From Orbilia blumenaviensis (lineage: Eukaryota > Ascomycota > Orbiliomycetes > Orbiliales > Orbiliaceae), in the NCBI GenBank assembly GCA_036872755.1, contig JAVHNS010000003.1, positions 3,534,001-3,598,000 on the forward strand: a stretch of 64,000 nucleotides of DNA. Direction: 5' to 3'. Both the position numbers and the translations under genes were made by a program. The notes under the pieces are model-generated. The model did no database searches. It had not been told where the DNA came from and saw only the letters and a program-made list of their open reading frames with translations. Positions 46,919 through 60,469 of the stretch are shown one piece after another; position 1 is the stretch's first letter; the number at the start of each line of letters is the position of its first letter.

Positions 46919-49584
46919 TCAAGTTATGGCAGAAGTGGCTGTATCAGTGAGTCTTGTTTCAGTGAATTTAGCAGCTGCAGGCGAGGGTAGCTTGTGGCTA
47001 GCAATAGTAGATACAACTTTGCGGTAGTAGTATAATGTACCAGTAACACTCTCAATATTAACATCAATCAACCTATATGCTTCCAAGAGTTTAAAAACTA
47101 ACAACCCCGCTTGATCGCTAGGGGTAAGTTTAGTGAGCTAGTCAGAAGATTCAAGTTTCTTCTTGAAGATGTAACTACTTGAGCAAAAATTAAGATGAGG
47201 GCCAGCCAATGTAAAAATGCTGCGCTTTTTTCTTGTTGCTAAAGCTGGGACAATTTTTCTGAACATATTGGGCATATTCTTATATAGCTTCTGAATTAAG
47301 GAAGTAATGTTTTTGTATGGTTCTGTGTAGATACTATTAATTATGTTAATAATAATCTGGTGGAATTTATTAACTTTTAATAACTTTTACCAAATATTAT
47401 ACTTGTTAGATTGTATTACTTCTTAATGATACTTCTTATGTTTTTCCTTTCCAGTTGAATAAAATACATTAATAAGGGAGTTTATATTCTCTATTATTAA
47501 TGATAGATGGTATCTAAGATGTAAGTTTGGGAATACTTTTTACTTTCTTTGTTTATTAAGTTTGGGGATGTAATTGGTAAGTAAAATTAAATTCCTTTGA
47601 TATTGGTTGCTTAAAAAAATAGTTTGTTGGTAACACTCTTCTAACATTGCTGGGTTGTTAATATAGGAAAGTTTAAGAACTAATATAACATATATATTAA
47701 TAATAGTTTTTGAAACAGAAAATTAAAGAGTTCTAATATTTAGTAAGGGCCATAAAATTTTAATTATGAGATCCTTTATTATAGATTTGAGTAAATAAAT
47801 TTGTAATATGAAGGAAACAAGAAGCATTGTTTTATATATTTTTTTATAAAAAAATGAACCTTTATGTGTTACCAGATTTTGAATTTAAGGTTAGTTTTTT
47901 AAGACTTTAAATTTTTTAAAAATTTCACCAAAAACCTTTTTATCTTTTTTTTTTAAAATATAGTCTATTAGAAGGTTAAGGTATTGACTTATAACACCCT
48001 TAGCTTCAGAGTGATAGAATTCAATTGATTAACAGTAGTAAAAATTAAAAATACATTAAATCTGGGTTAAGGGCCTGGGCCGTTTATTGGTAAGCCCAAT
48101 TTTCTTTAGTAAATCCTTTATATTAACTTTGAGAGTATCTGCTGTTGCAATTGTTTTGGTTTCTCACAGCATTTTAAGGTAGTATCGACTATTTTCTGGC
48201 TTATAATTTAAGATGTTTAGAACATAGCTAATTAGAATATAAAAACCTTTCAAACTTCAAAATGTAGCATACTATCTGAGTTTGGTATTAGATAATATAA
48301 GCAACTTGTAGTCGATTGGTAAAACCGAACACTGGAGTTTTTAGCCCTTTGAGGCATATTGGCAATTATATTAATATTGAAAATGTATATAGTAGTTTTC
48401 TGAGTTGTATTAGTTCCGCTGGAGTTCAGAAGGATTTTGAATCTTTCCTCAAGAGGTAAAAATTCTGTTTTAAAGATTTCACAAAGAACTGAATATAAAC
48501 AATTAAATGGACTTAAGGTAAAACACTCCTAGTTATAATAGCATTTATGTATGTAAAGAGAAAACTTAGCTAGGATAGTATAAACACCCATCATTATAGA
48601 GTAGACTTGGAGTTACATATTGAATCTATTTATAAAAGTTAAGCAAGGGATTAAGATAACAAATTAACAAAATAGCTATTTAATCAATCTGTTTTGGGAT
48701 TAAACTTAAATCTCCAATTTTACTTGCAATAAGTGACACTTACTCTAAACTCAGAAAGACTTCTTAGCCAAGTTGTAAATATAAGTACAGATATAACCAT
48801 TAAGGAAATTAAATATAAACTTAATATCTTAACTCCTATTCTTAGCCTCTGCATTTTCCAATCTTTTCTACTTTGTTGGATTTTACTGCATTTGGTAATA
48901 AATAACAGATTTGAATTTATTATCCTTAAAAAAAATAGATATACAAGCAATAATATTAAATATAGGTAAGATATTTAATTTGTCCTCAACTAAGCCTAAC
49001 TTTGTAACTTTGGTTTTCGAGGCTGGTTTGGGCAGTGTATTTAGTCCTAGATTGTTGAGAGAACATAATTGCTTTATAATTACAGACAGGACTAGTTCAC
49101 CTATTGATTCAATTGTTAGATTTCTTTGATTAAAAACAATTTACTGTACTTTGCTTATAATATTAGATTGCTTTTTTGGGTAAATAAATAATATATAATT
49201 AAATAAGACTATGTATTTAAGACTTTCAGAAATCTTGATTGAAATAAGATTCCCCAAAATTACAAATATAGATTTATCTTACAATTTTTTGTAGTATATT
49301 TTTGAAGGTGTATTTATTAATTTTTAAAATCTAATATAAATGCAAGATTGAAAACATAAGCTTTTAAGTCAAAATATTATAATAACTTTAACATTATTAA
49401 AATAGATAAAAACCTTTTTTTTAATTTTGGGCATCCAGATGATAACTTTTTTATCAAAAAAACAATTTTTGCATCTTTAAACTTAAAAAGCAAAAGATAA
49501 TTATATAGTCATTTTTTAAGAATTTTAAGTATCATAAGCAAAGTATATATTAATTTTAGATCTTAAAGTAAATAAACAAAATTA
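46919..49584 (-). pseudogene. Downstream part of a decayed element gene, cut by the LTR insertion
   Basis: The clearest part is 47370-46919, a frame of about 150 codons with one TAG that looks like a mutated CAG. It reads, among others, SLIQKLYKNMPNMFRKIV, GPHLNFCSSSYIFKKKL and SVTGTLYYYRKVVSTIASHK. Between 48900 and 49584 the same strand gives further protein-like fragments (FNFLNGYICTYIYNLAKK) with TAA and TAG breaks. Joining the sequence across the LTR element after removing one target copy keeps the frame of the minus-strand segment at 58809-59489, so both are probably one gene of more than 1,000 codons, perhaps the element's transposase. I recognise no family. Introns cannot be placed. 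Confidence 0.45.
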
Positions 49585-49589
49585 ACAAA
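49585..49589. other. Left target-site duplication of the LTR element
   Basis: ACAAA directly before the left LTR; the right copy at 58804-58808 is ATAAA, one C-to-T change away. Confidence 0.65.
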
Positions 49590-50147
49590 TGTTACACCTG
49601 TCCCAGGTATTTTCTAAATAGGAAATTCTTAAAATAGCCTAATATTCTTTGGCTAATTATATTCTTAATCTAAAATATTTAGATTATTTTTTTAAAATAA
49701 ACTAAATTAAATATAAAGATATCAAATAATATAATTTTTAATATAAAAATATTAAATTTAATAAGTAAAAGTAATAAACAAAAATATATTAAATATTAAT
49801 AAATTAATTAATAAAATTTAAAAAAGAATTTTAAAATTATTATTATTTAAAGGTTTTTATATACATGAGTATTTTTTATATAAAAATAAATTGTTTATAA
49901 ATTTAAATATTATATATTTAAAAAAACATTATATATATATAATATATTAAATTATATATAACACTTTTTATATAATTTATTTTAAAAATTATATTATTAA
50001 TATAATATAATTTAATTTGTTTTTTTTTAATATAATTTTTTTTTATTAAATATTTATAATAAAAATTATTTTGATAAAAAAAATAATTTATAAAAATAAA
50101 TTTATGTTTAATATATTAAAATATATTTAATATAACTAATTATAATA
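49590..50147. repeat. Left LTR (558 bp)
   Basis: Aligns without gaps to 58246-58803 in the end segments I compared. Its outer (left) hundred bases keep many C and G; its inner end has lost nearly all of them. Confidence 0.85.
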
Positions 50148-53100
50148 TTATCTTTTTCTTTAAAAGAAATTTTTAAAAAAGAAATTTTTATATAAAATTT
50201 TTTTATATATAAAAAATATAATAAAATTAAATAAAAAATTTTTATATAAAATTTGTTTATAAAATTTTATTATATAAAAAAATTGTTTGGAAAAAATTTA
50301 TATATAAGAAATTATGTATTTAAAAATATAATTTTTTATAATTATATTATATGTTTATGTAAGTAAAATTAAATATAAATAATTACAATTTATATTATAA
50401 CTAAATTTTAAAATTTAAATTATAAAATATTTTTTTATATATATAAATAAATATTAAATTTTTTATTTTAATTATATAATAAAATATAATTTAAAAATTT
50501 AAAAAAAAATTAAAAAATTATATTTAAACAAAATAAAAAAAAATTATTTTTTTTAAATAATTTAAATTAAAAAATTTAAAAACTATAATTTTGTATTTAT
50601 ATTGTATTGCGAATGGTTATATTTGTGTTATATTAGAAAAGAATATAAAATGTAAAGTTTATTATAAATAAGGTAAAGTAGGAAAATATAATATAATTCT
50701 TTATAAATAATTTTTATTTTTTTTTTTTTTTATTTTGTAAAATATTTTTAATTTAAAATCTTTAGTGGATTGTATTACAAAAATTCGAAACAAAAAATTT
50801 AAAGAATTAAAAAAAAAATTTATTTAATATGAAATAATATATTAAAAAGTTATTGAAGGTTAAATAAAATTTATAGAATTTTTAATTGAGTTTAATATTA
50901 TTACAATTGAATTAAAATATTAATCTACTAAAGTTTTAGTAATTATATAGAAATATTAAGAATTTTTTTTTTATAAAGAATAGAGAGTTATAAAAAATAA
51001 TATGATATTTAAAAATAATCTGATTGTTAAAAAAAAGAATTAATAAAAATTTATTAATATTTAATAAAATATTTAATTTTTTTTTATAATATTTTAATAA
51101 ATATAATAAATTTTTTTGTTAAATAGAATGAAAATTATTTTATATTTTTTATGGAGGATTTTTTTTAAAATATTATTTAAAATTTTAACTAATTTTTTAT
51201 TATATATTTATAATTTTTTATTTTTAAATTAAATTATATTTTATTATCTTACTATAATTTATATTAAATTATTAATTCTAATAATTTATGGTATTATTTT
51301 ATTAATATAACTTTTACACAATTATTTATTAATATTATTAAAATATAAAATTTTATTAATTAAGGAAATAAAATATTTGAAAAAAATTGAAAAATAATTA
51401 AATAAATAGTATTATAAATATTTATTTAAACCATATATTTATAAAAATAAATATTTATAAAAAAAATTTATAAATATAAAAATTAATTAAATAGAAAAAT
51501 TATATTTTTATAAATTAAAAATTTATAAAATATATTAATTTTTATTTTTCTTAAATCTTCCTTATCTTTGTTTAAATATAAAAATATTAAATTAATAAAA
51601 TAAATCCCTATTTTTAAAATAATTTTATATAATTTATAACAAAATATTTTTTTTAATTATTAAAAATTATTTTTTGGTTTATAAAAAATAATTTAATAAA
51701 TAAAATATTCATTATTATTATTAAATCCATTAAAAATTTTTTTAATTTTATATTCTATATAATTATTATATTTAATTTTAATCTCATTTAAGTTTTTTTT
51801 AAATTTTAAAAAAACTTTTTTTAAAATTAAAATATAAAATATTTTATGTATTTATATTAGTTTAGATATATTAAATTTAAAATGGTATTTTTTAAATTTC
51901 TTTTTAATTACATATGAATTAAATTTCTAAAAATTAAATTTTTTATTAAATTATTTGGTTTTTAAATTTTGTGTAAATAGATATATTTTATTTTTTTTTT
52001 TAAAATTTGAAACTTTTTTTTATCATTTATTATAGTAATAATTTATTTTTTTTTATAAAAATTAAAAATTTTTTATTGATTTTATATATTTTTCAACTTC
52101 AAAAACAATTTTTTTTAATATGAAAAAAAGAAGAATAATTTTAAATATTTATTTTTTTAATATTTTATATAAAATATATTTAATAATTAAATATTAAAAA
52201 ATGTTGTAAATAAATTTTATCATAAATAAAAAAAATATCCAATTATTTTAAATATAATTAAAAAAATTTTAAAAATAAATTTTAAAAATTTAAATAAATC
52301 TTTTAAAAATTTTATTTATTTAAATATAATTTTTAATTATAATATTTAATTTAATATTAATTTAATTTATAATTAACTACTAATATTTATTTATAAAAAA
52401 AAAATTATAATTAAAAATATATTTTTATTAAATTTTATATTTAAAAAAAATATAATTATAATAAATTTATTATAATTCTTTAATTTTTTATTAATTATTT
52501 TATAAAATAAAAATAATAATTTTTATTAACTTATTTATAATAACTAATATTTTATTATATAACTTATTAATAAAAAAATTTTATATTAAAAATATTTTTT
52601 ATATAAAATTATAAATAATAATTTTAAAAAATATATTTAATACATCATATAATTAAAAAATTTTATAAAATTTATATCAATTAAATTTATTTTTATAATA
52701 AAAATTATAAATTTTAATATATTCTTTAATTTACTTTTTTATTTAAAATTAAAAATAAATTTTTATAATAAACTTTTAAATATAATTAATTTTTAAATAA
52801 TTATAAATTAAATAATCATAATATAAAAAAATAAATTTTTTTTAAAATTTTTTAATTAAAATATAAAACAAATTTTAAAATATAATAATTTTATCAATTA
52901 ATTTAAAATAAAAAAATATATTTTTTTTTTTTAAAATTTATTATATAATAAAGTCTTATTTATAAATTTTAAAAACTTTTTATCAAAAATTATTTTTAAT
53001 ATTATATTTTATTAAATTTAAAAATTTATTAATAAAAATTTGATTTTTAATATTATTATATTTAAAAATTATTTTTTTATTAAATTTAATATTTTTGATA

Positions 53101-56100
53101 AAATTTGGTTTTTTGTTTATTATATTTATGAAAATATTTTTTTTTTTTTTAAAATATATTATTTTTATATTATATTTATTAAAAAATTTCTATTATTAAA
53201 TTTATTATTTATTAAATTTTTTTATAATTAAAAAATAAATAAAATTTTTATAATTAAATAAAACAATAAAAAGTTTTTTATTTTAAAAATAAACATATTA
53301 TTTTTAATATATTTTTATGATAATTATTAGTTTTTTATTATAAATAATATATTATAATTATATTACATTAAATTTATAAAAAATATAAACAATAAAATAT
53401 TATTATTTATTTTTATAAAGTTAAAGTAAACAAATTTTTAATATTACTATAAAAACATTAATTTTAATTTTAATAAATAATTTTAAATTATAAAATTTAA
53501 AAATAAAAACAAAAATAAAAATTTTTTTAAAAATTTCAAAAGTTTAAACTCTCTCAAATATTATTTTAAATTTTAATTATTTTTTAATAAATTTAAAAAA
53601 TATTATTAATATAAAACTATATTTTTAAATAAATTATTAATAATAATTATAAAATTTAAAAAATAATTATATTTTTTTAATATTTTTAAAAAAAAATTAA
53701 TTTTAAATAATTTAAATTTTTTTTAAATCCATCTTAATTTTATTTAAAATAATTATAATTCCTAAAAATTTATATTCAATAATAATAAATTCTAATTTAT
53801 TTAATATTATATATAAATTATAATTTTAAAAAAATTTTAACACTACATTAATATTTTTCTTATATTTTTTTAATATTTTATTAAAAATCAAAATATTATT
53901 TAAATAAATAATATAAATAATATTTATATATTCTTAAAATATATAATTTATAAAAACTTAAAAAAAAATTAATATATTAATTAATTTAAATAATATAATT
54001 AAATATTTAAATAAATTATAGTGGTATTGAAAAATTATTTTTTATTTTTTTTTTAAATTTATTTTAATATTATAATAAATATTAATAATATTTAATTTAA
54101 TAAAATAATTTATATTTATTAAACAATTAAAAGATTTGTTTATTAGTAATAAAAATCCAATATTTTTAATTATAATATTATTTAAATTTTTGTAATTAAT
54201 ATATATTTATAATTTTTTATTAAATTTTAATATAAATAATATAAAATATCTTATAAATAAATTAAAGAGTTAAATAAATTTATTACAAAAATTTTTATTA
54301 ATATATTTATATAAAATTATAATTTTTTTTTTTATATATACATATATAAGTAGAAATTTTAATTAAATTTTTTCTTTTAAAAAAATATAGTATATAAATT
54401 AATTAATTTTTGATAAAAAATCTTATTTATTTAAAAATTAAAAAATTAATTTATTATTTTTAAAAATTTAATTTAGAATTTTTTTTTTTTTTTATTAATT
54501 TTCTATATTTTAAAAAAAACATATTTTATAGAATAAAATTTATTTTAAAAATAATTATTAATTTTTTTTTATAATATATATTAAATAAATTAATAATAAA
54601 TTTTTTTTAAAAATTAATTGTTTAATTAAATTTTAAAATAGATTTTTTTATAATTATATTTTGAGAATTTAAAATATTAAGTTTTTTAATTAATATTTGA
54701 ATTATATTTTTTTAATTAAAAAAATTTAAAAATTAATTTGTAAAAAATTTTTAAAATATTTATTATAATTATTTTTAAATATTTATTTATAAAAAGTATA
54801 AAAATAGTTTTATAAATAATTATTCCAAAAAAATTATTATTAAAAATAATAATATATATTTTTTAAAATTTTTAAATATAAAATAAATTAAGTTATTTAA
54901 TAATTTTAAAATAAATAAATAAATTTTTTGTTTTATAATTTAATAAAAATATATTAAAATTTCCATTAATATTAATTAATAAAAAAAAATAATTTTTAAT
55001 TAATTATAAAAAAAATTATTTAAATAATTTATTTTTAATAATATATAATTTGGATTTTTCAAATAATATTAAATTTTAAAATTTATTTAGTTTTTTTTTT
55101 TTATATTTATTTTTTTATAAATATTATTGAATTTAATTAAATTAATATATTAATATTTGTTAAATTTTTTTTTAAAATATTTTTATTTAAAATTAAAAAT
55201 TTTTAATTAATAATAAAATAAAGTAAGATTATCTTATTTATTATTTAAATAAAATTTTTAAAAATAATATTAAAAATTAAATTAATTATTAAAAATAAGA
55301 TTTTAATAATATATATATTATCATCCCACATTTTACATATTAGATTTAATTTTTAATATATAAAAATTTTTAATAAAAATAATGTATTTTCAAATGTAAT
55401 TAATACAAAAATCATATTTTTTATAAAATAAATATATAATTAATTTATTATAAAATTAATATTTTTAATTTATTTTTTTAATTAAATTATATTTAATAAT
55501 ATATTTAATATTAGTAATAAGATAATATTCATCTTTTTGATAATATTTATTAATTTTTTTTTTAAAATCAATATTAAATATAATAATATATATATTTTAA
55601 TAAATAAATTATTAAATAATAATAAAAAAAAATATTAACAAAAATATTTTTAACATTTAAAAAATTAATTATTATTATAAGAAATAATTTAAATATAATT
55701 AAAATTTTTAATATAAAGATTTTAATTATTATAACAAAAATTATAAAAATAAAAGATATAATTATATAACCTTATATTAAAAAATTAATTTTCATAAAAA
55801 TAATAAATTAAAAATTTTTTTTAATATTTTTATTTTAGATATTTAATTTTGTTTGTTTATTTATAAATTATTAAAAAATTAATATTTTTAATTTTTTTAT
55901 AATAAATTTTTTAATTTTTTGTAAAATTAATTTTATAAAAATTACTATTAATATAAAAAAAAATATTTTAATATTTTTTAAAAAAAAACCATTTTTAATT
56001 TTCAATATATTTGTATTTAATATATTTAATAATAAAAATAGTGTAATAATTTAAATATTTATAATTTAATTAACTTTAAATTATATAATTATAATTATTA

Positions 56101-58245
56101 TATTAATTATAAATTTTTTATTAATAATTTATATATTAAATTTATTTTTTTTTAAATTTTATAAAAATTATATTATTAATATAAGTTTTAAAAATAAAAA
56201 TTTTGTTATTATTTTAATTTTTATAAAATATAATTAAAAAATTAAAAAAAAATTTTTTATAAGTTTTTTTTTTATTATTTAAATATTCCATAAAAAAATT
56301 TTTTTATTTATAAAAAATTTAATTATAAACAAATAATAAATTTATTTTAATAAAAGGGTTTTTTATTATATTAATAAATTATAGATGAATTTTAGGATTT
56401 TATAGTATAAAATTAATATGAATTAGGTAGGTATAATAAATTTTTTTAAATATATATTTCTGAATGAGTTGTTTGTTAAAATATTTTTTATAATTTAAAT
56501 AAATTTTAAATATTGAATTATTTTAAAGTTAATAATATTTTTAAGAAATTAAATTATAAATAATTAAAGTAATTTTAAATTTAATTTTTTTTTTTTAAGT
56601 AATAGATTTAAAAATATTTATAAGTTAATTAAAAGTGGTTAAATAGTTTAAAGTTTATTTAAAGATTTATTATTAAAATTATTTAATTTTTTAAAAAATA
56701 AATTAATATATTATTTAAACTTTTTTTATAGTAAATAGTAGTAGAAAATTAATATTTATAAATTTAATATTTTTATATTATTAAAATATATTATTTTATT
56801 ATAATTTTTTATAATTTTTAGTAATATATTTAAATTTATTATAATTATAATAAATAAAATTATTAAATTTTAATTTTTTAAATTTTTTATTATATAAATA
56901 ATTATATTAAATTATATTAAAATCTATAAAAACTAAACCAAAAATTTTATTTAAAATAAAATTTTTATTTTTATTTTTATATTAATTTTTATTTTTTTTA
57001 TAATTATAATTTTTATTTTAAGTAGAGTTTTTTTTTTTATTTTTAAATCTTAATTTATTATAATAATAATTAAATTTTTTCTTATTTTTGTTTTTTTATA
57101 TAATATTATTAATTTTGATAATTATTTTTTATATATTTATATAATTTATAAATTTATATTATTATTTTTTAAGTAAAATTTAAAATCTAAAATTATATTT
57201 AAATTTTTTTTTAATTTTATAATAAATATTGGATTTATCCCATTTTATAAAAAATATAATTTAATTAAATTTATTAAAATATTTTTGTGTTAAATTAATT
57301 TATTTTATGTTATTAAATTTTTTTTTTATTTAATTAATTTTATTATTTTATTTATATTATTATTAAAGGAAGATGGTAAAAACTTTAAAGTTAATTATTA
57401 ATTTTTTAATAACTAAATTAAATTTGTTTTTATGTTTTAAATAATAAATATTGTAATTAATAAATGTTTAAAAAATTAAATTTTCTAAATATATTTTAAC
57501 AAAAATAATTTTATAGCAGTCATTAAAAGATTTATTAATTTAAATTTTAAAATAAATAAAAAATTAATAAAAAAAGTGATCAAATTTCTCTAATTTATCA
57601 GAATATTTTATTGGATTTTTAATTTATAATGTTTTATTAATATTAATTTTAATTTTTTTTTTATTAAATTTGATTTTTGTATTTTTAAGATTTTGTTTTT
57701 TTTTGTTAAATTTTGTTTATTTTTTATTATATTTTTTTATAAATTTTTTTTTTAAAATTTCTAATTTTTTTTGGAAATTTATAATAATTTATTTTAATAT
57801 AAGTTTTATATTTTTTTTCTTAATTTTATTTTCAAATTAAAATTATTTTTAAATATTAATTATTATATTTAAAAAATTTATAATTTTGTTAAATATTTAT
57901 TTATATTTTATAAAAAAATTAATTATTGATTTTATATTAATTATAATATTAATATATTTAATATTTTTTTATTTAAATAAATTATTAATTTATATAATTT
58001 ATATTTATTTTATATTAAAGATTAATTTTAATTAAAATAAAATAATTTATTTTAAAATTATTTTATTAATTTATATTTTTTTTTTTATTAATATTATAAT
58101 TAAAAAATTAATTTTTATATTAAATAAATTTAAATTTTATAATTTATAAATAATATTAAAAATTTTTTATATATTATAAAAATTATTTTTATTAATATTT
58201 AATATATAATTCTTATTTTATTATTAAAAATTAAATTAATTAAAA
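50148..58245. other. LTR element interior, nearly pure A+T, nothing decodable
   Basis: Eight kilobases with only about one to three G or C per 60 bases in most lines. Open frames such as 53040-53231 are low-complexity Phe/Ile/Lys/Asn strings and carry no meaning. The primer-binding site and polypurine tract cannot be recognised. Confidence 0.8.
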
Positions 58246-58803
58246 TATTATATTTATTTTAAATATTTTTTAAATAAAAAATTTTTAAAATAGTTTAATA
58301 TTTTTTAATTAATTATATTTTTAATTTAAAATATTTAAATTATTTTTTTAAAATAAATTAAATTAAATATAAAAATATTAAATAATATAATTTTTAATAT
58401 AAAAATATTAAATTTAATAAATAAAAATAGTAAATAAAAATATATTAAATATTAATAAATTAATTAATAAAATTTAAAAAAAAATTTTGAGATTATTATT
58501 ATTCAAAAATTTTTATATATATAAATATTTTTTATATAAAAATAAATTATTTATAAATTTAGGTATTATATATTTAAAAAAATATTATATATATATAATA
58601 TATTAAATTATATATAATGTTTTTTGTATGGTTTATTTTAAAAATTGTATTATTAATATAATATAATTTAATTTATTTTTTTTTAATATAATTTTCTTTT
58701 ATTAAATATTTATAATAAAAATTATTTTAGTAAAAAAAACAACTTACAAAAATGGACTTATGTTTGACATACCAAGGCATACCTAGTATGGCTGGCCGTG
58801 ACA
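58246..58803. repeat. Right LTR (558 bp)
   Basis: The direct repeat of 49590-50147. Here the outer (right) end, about 58740-58803, keeps its C and G (TTGACATACCAAGGCATACC), while the inner end is fully converted. The pattern mirrors the left LTR. Confidence 0.85.
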
Positions 58804-58808
58804 ATAAA
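58804..58808. other. Right target-site duplication of the LTR element
   Basis: ATAAA directly after the right LTR; it pairs with ACAAA at 49585-49589. Confidence 0.65.
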
Positions 58809-59489
58809 ATTTTTATAAATTCTCCAAGAGATATTGTTAACTTTAGTCCAAAATATAAAAATAAGAATCCAAAGATTGTTTTCGATAAAGGTTCCTAAGG
58901 TGTCATCAGGCCTAAAAAGATCAAGGATGTTTGAAACTTCATTATCATTATTTTCTTCTACATTATTAATATTAACAGAAGCATAATCTAAGATTTCAAC
59001 TAATAAAATCCTAACCTGGAGCTCTATTTCTACACCAGCATCACCAATTGAAATTTTATTATTTTCTAATATTACATCCTCAATTTTTCTGATAAGATTG
59101 ATATCCATATCTTGAAATTCTGCAGCAGCAGTTATTTAATGTTAACTATCAAACTCCGATTCACCGGCCTTAGTTATCGGTTTTTGGGATGCTGGTTGTA
59201 ATGTTGATTATAAAGTTGATTAAGAAGCTAGCACAGTTGGTATTAAACTATCAAAATAGATCTCATTATCATGAATTGTAGTAATAGCTTTGAATTTGCC
59301 TTTTTCTTTGATATTTTTGGTGAAATTTACATTATCTTATAAATTATCATTTTAAAAAGTGAGGTTGCTTTCATTGAATCTATCAACATCATTACTGATA
59401 TAGTTGTTATTAGAATCAAAGTTTTTATAATCCAAGGCTTTTGCTACTGCCATTTCTACAGCTATAATTCTTTTTAATTTATTAGACAT
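58809..59489 (-). pseudogene. Start of a decayed element gene, cut by the LTR insertion
   Basis: From an ATG at 59489 the minus strand reads as one frame of about 227 codons, broken only by TAA codons, each explained by CAA-to-TAA change. Fragments include MSNKLKRIIAVEMAVAKALD, NVNFTKNIKEKGKFKAITT, KISIGDAGVEIELQVRIL and NILDLFRPDDTLGTFIENN. The frame runs up to the LTR target site and continues beyond the LTR element at 49584. The protein is unrecognised, with an acidic, Asn-rich N-terminal region. That every stop fits RIP suggests the gene was intact when RIP began. Confidence 0.55.
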
Positions 59490-60469
59490 ATCATTGTAAA
59501 TTTGTTAGATAGGTTTATCAATATCACTTACTCAGATAATAACTTATTATTTTGATGTTTAAAAGAGGCTGAAGCCTTAGCTAATTTCCTAAGTATTGTA
59601 ATTTTCTGATTCCGTATTTTTAATTTTAGTACCCTAGTAATGCAGCATTAATATGAGTAATATAACTTAGTTTTAAAGATAAGATGTAAAATTTAAAAAG
59701 AGTAGAAATAACTTTTAATTATGACAAATGCTAATACCTTTTACGTGATATAGAATGTAGGGTTTTAATAGATTAAACACAATGTCAGGCTTAATACTGT
59801 GATGTAGTGTAGTGGTCTTGTTGGTGATAATATAGCATATAAAAATAAAAGCACATTAAACATTAAATACATACAATGGTTAAGACTTAAAATCATAATT
59901 TATGGTTATTCTAATTTCGTCCTGCCATTGCAGATATTGCAAGCCTTAATTTCTAATTTTATCAACCACCTCCCCAACCATCAACGTTATCATTACTATT
60001 AACATCAACATCAACGACCTATCCCTGGCCAACGTTGGCCCGAGTTTTCCAATCACTTTACCAAAATAGGTAAGTCTCAACAAACGCATGCCCACGTGCA
60101 CACAAGAAAAGGTTTGAGCATAGCTAACCTAACTTAATGGATTTTAGCTTCGTTTGATACCACCATCTACTTCCTAAGTCACCTAGACCTGTAAGTTAAC
60201 ATAAACTTTTCTTATAACCCCCGGCCTCCGGATCGAAGATTTACCTATATCATATTATATCACCTTCTCAACTGCATATACACATCCGTATATCTTTACG
60301 TTGCCATTCCGCCCCGATTACGCGCAAGTTTAAGCAATTTACAACATCAGCACAGCCTAATACCTTATATTTTAATCTTGGCCTAGGGGTTCCCTTACCT
60401 TACATTTCGTATATAACAATTTAAATTTGAATTTATATTTATTTCATATTTTTTTTATATCAATTTAAG
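59490..60469. other. Gap between divergent decayed genes of the large element
   Basis: About 1 kb, moderately AT-rich, between the minus-strand start at 59489 and the plus-strand start at 60470. It looks like a shared promoter region. No coding frame is seen. Confidence 0.4.

Larger units (their letters stand above)
49590..58803. mobile_element. RIP-destroyed LTR retrotransposon (probably Ty3/Gypsy type)
   Basis: A 9,214-bp element bounded by two directly repeated LTRs of identical length (558 bp) that start TGTTACACCTGTCCCAGG and end GGCCGTGACA (TG...CA). A 5-bp target duplication flanks it. The differences I compared between the LTRs are C-to-T or G-to-A transitions, the mark of RIP, which mutates repeated DNA in many ascomycetes. 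The interior is almost pure A+T by eye, so no gag or pol frame survives. The TGTTAC start, the 5-bp duplication and the length fit Ty3/Gypsy, but no domain can confirm it, and the orientation is unknown. It is inserted within a minus-strand coding region of the surrounding element and so is younger than that element. Confidence 0.85.

Noticed and set aside
53040..53231. 63-codon Phe/Ile-rich open frame
   Set aside because: Low-complexity by-product of almost pure A+T sequence.
49590..58803. Idea that the AT desert is a centromere or an inserted piece of mitochondrial DNA
   Set aside because: LTRs of equal length and a target duplication explain the whole block. No mitochondrial gene or RNA is recognisable. 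A centromere nearby cannot be excluded from one window.
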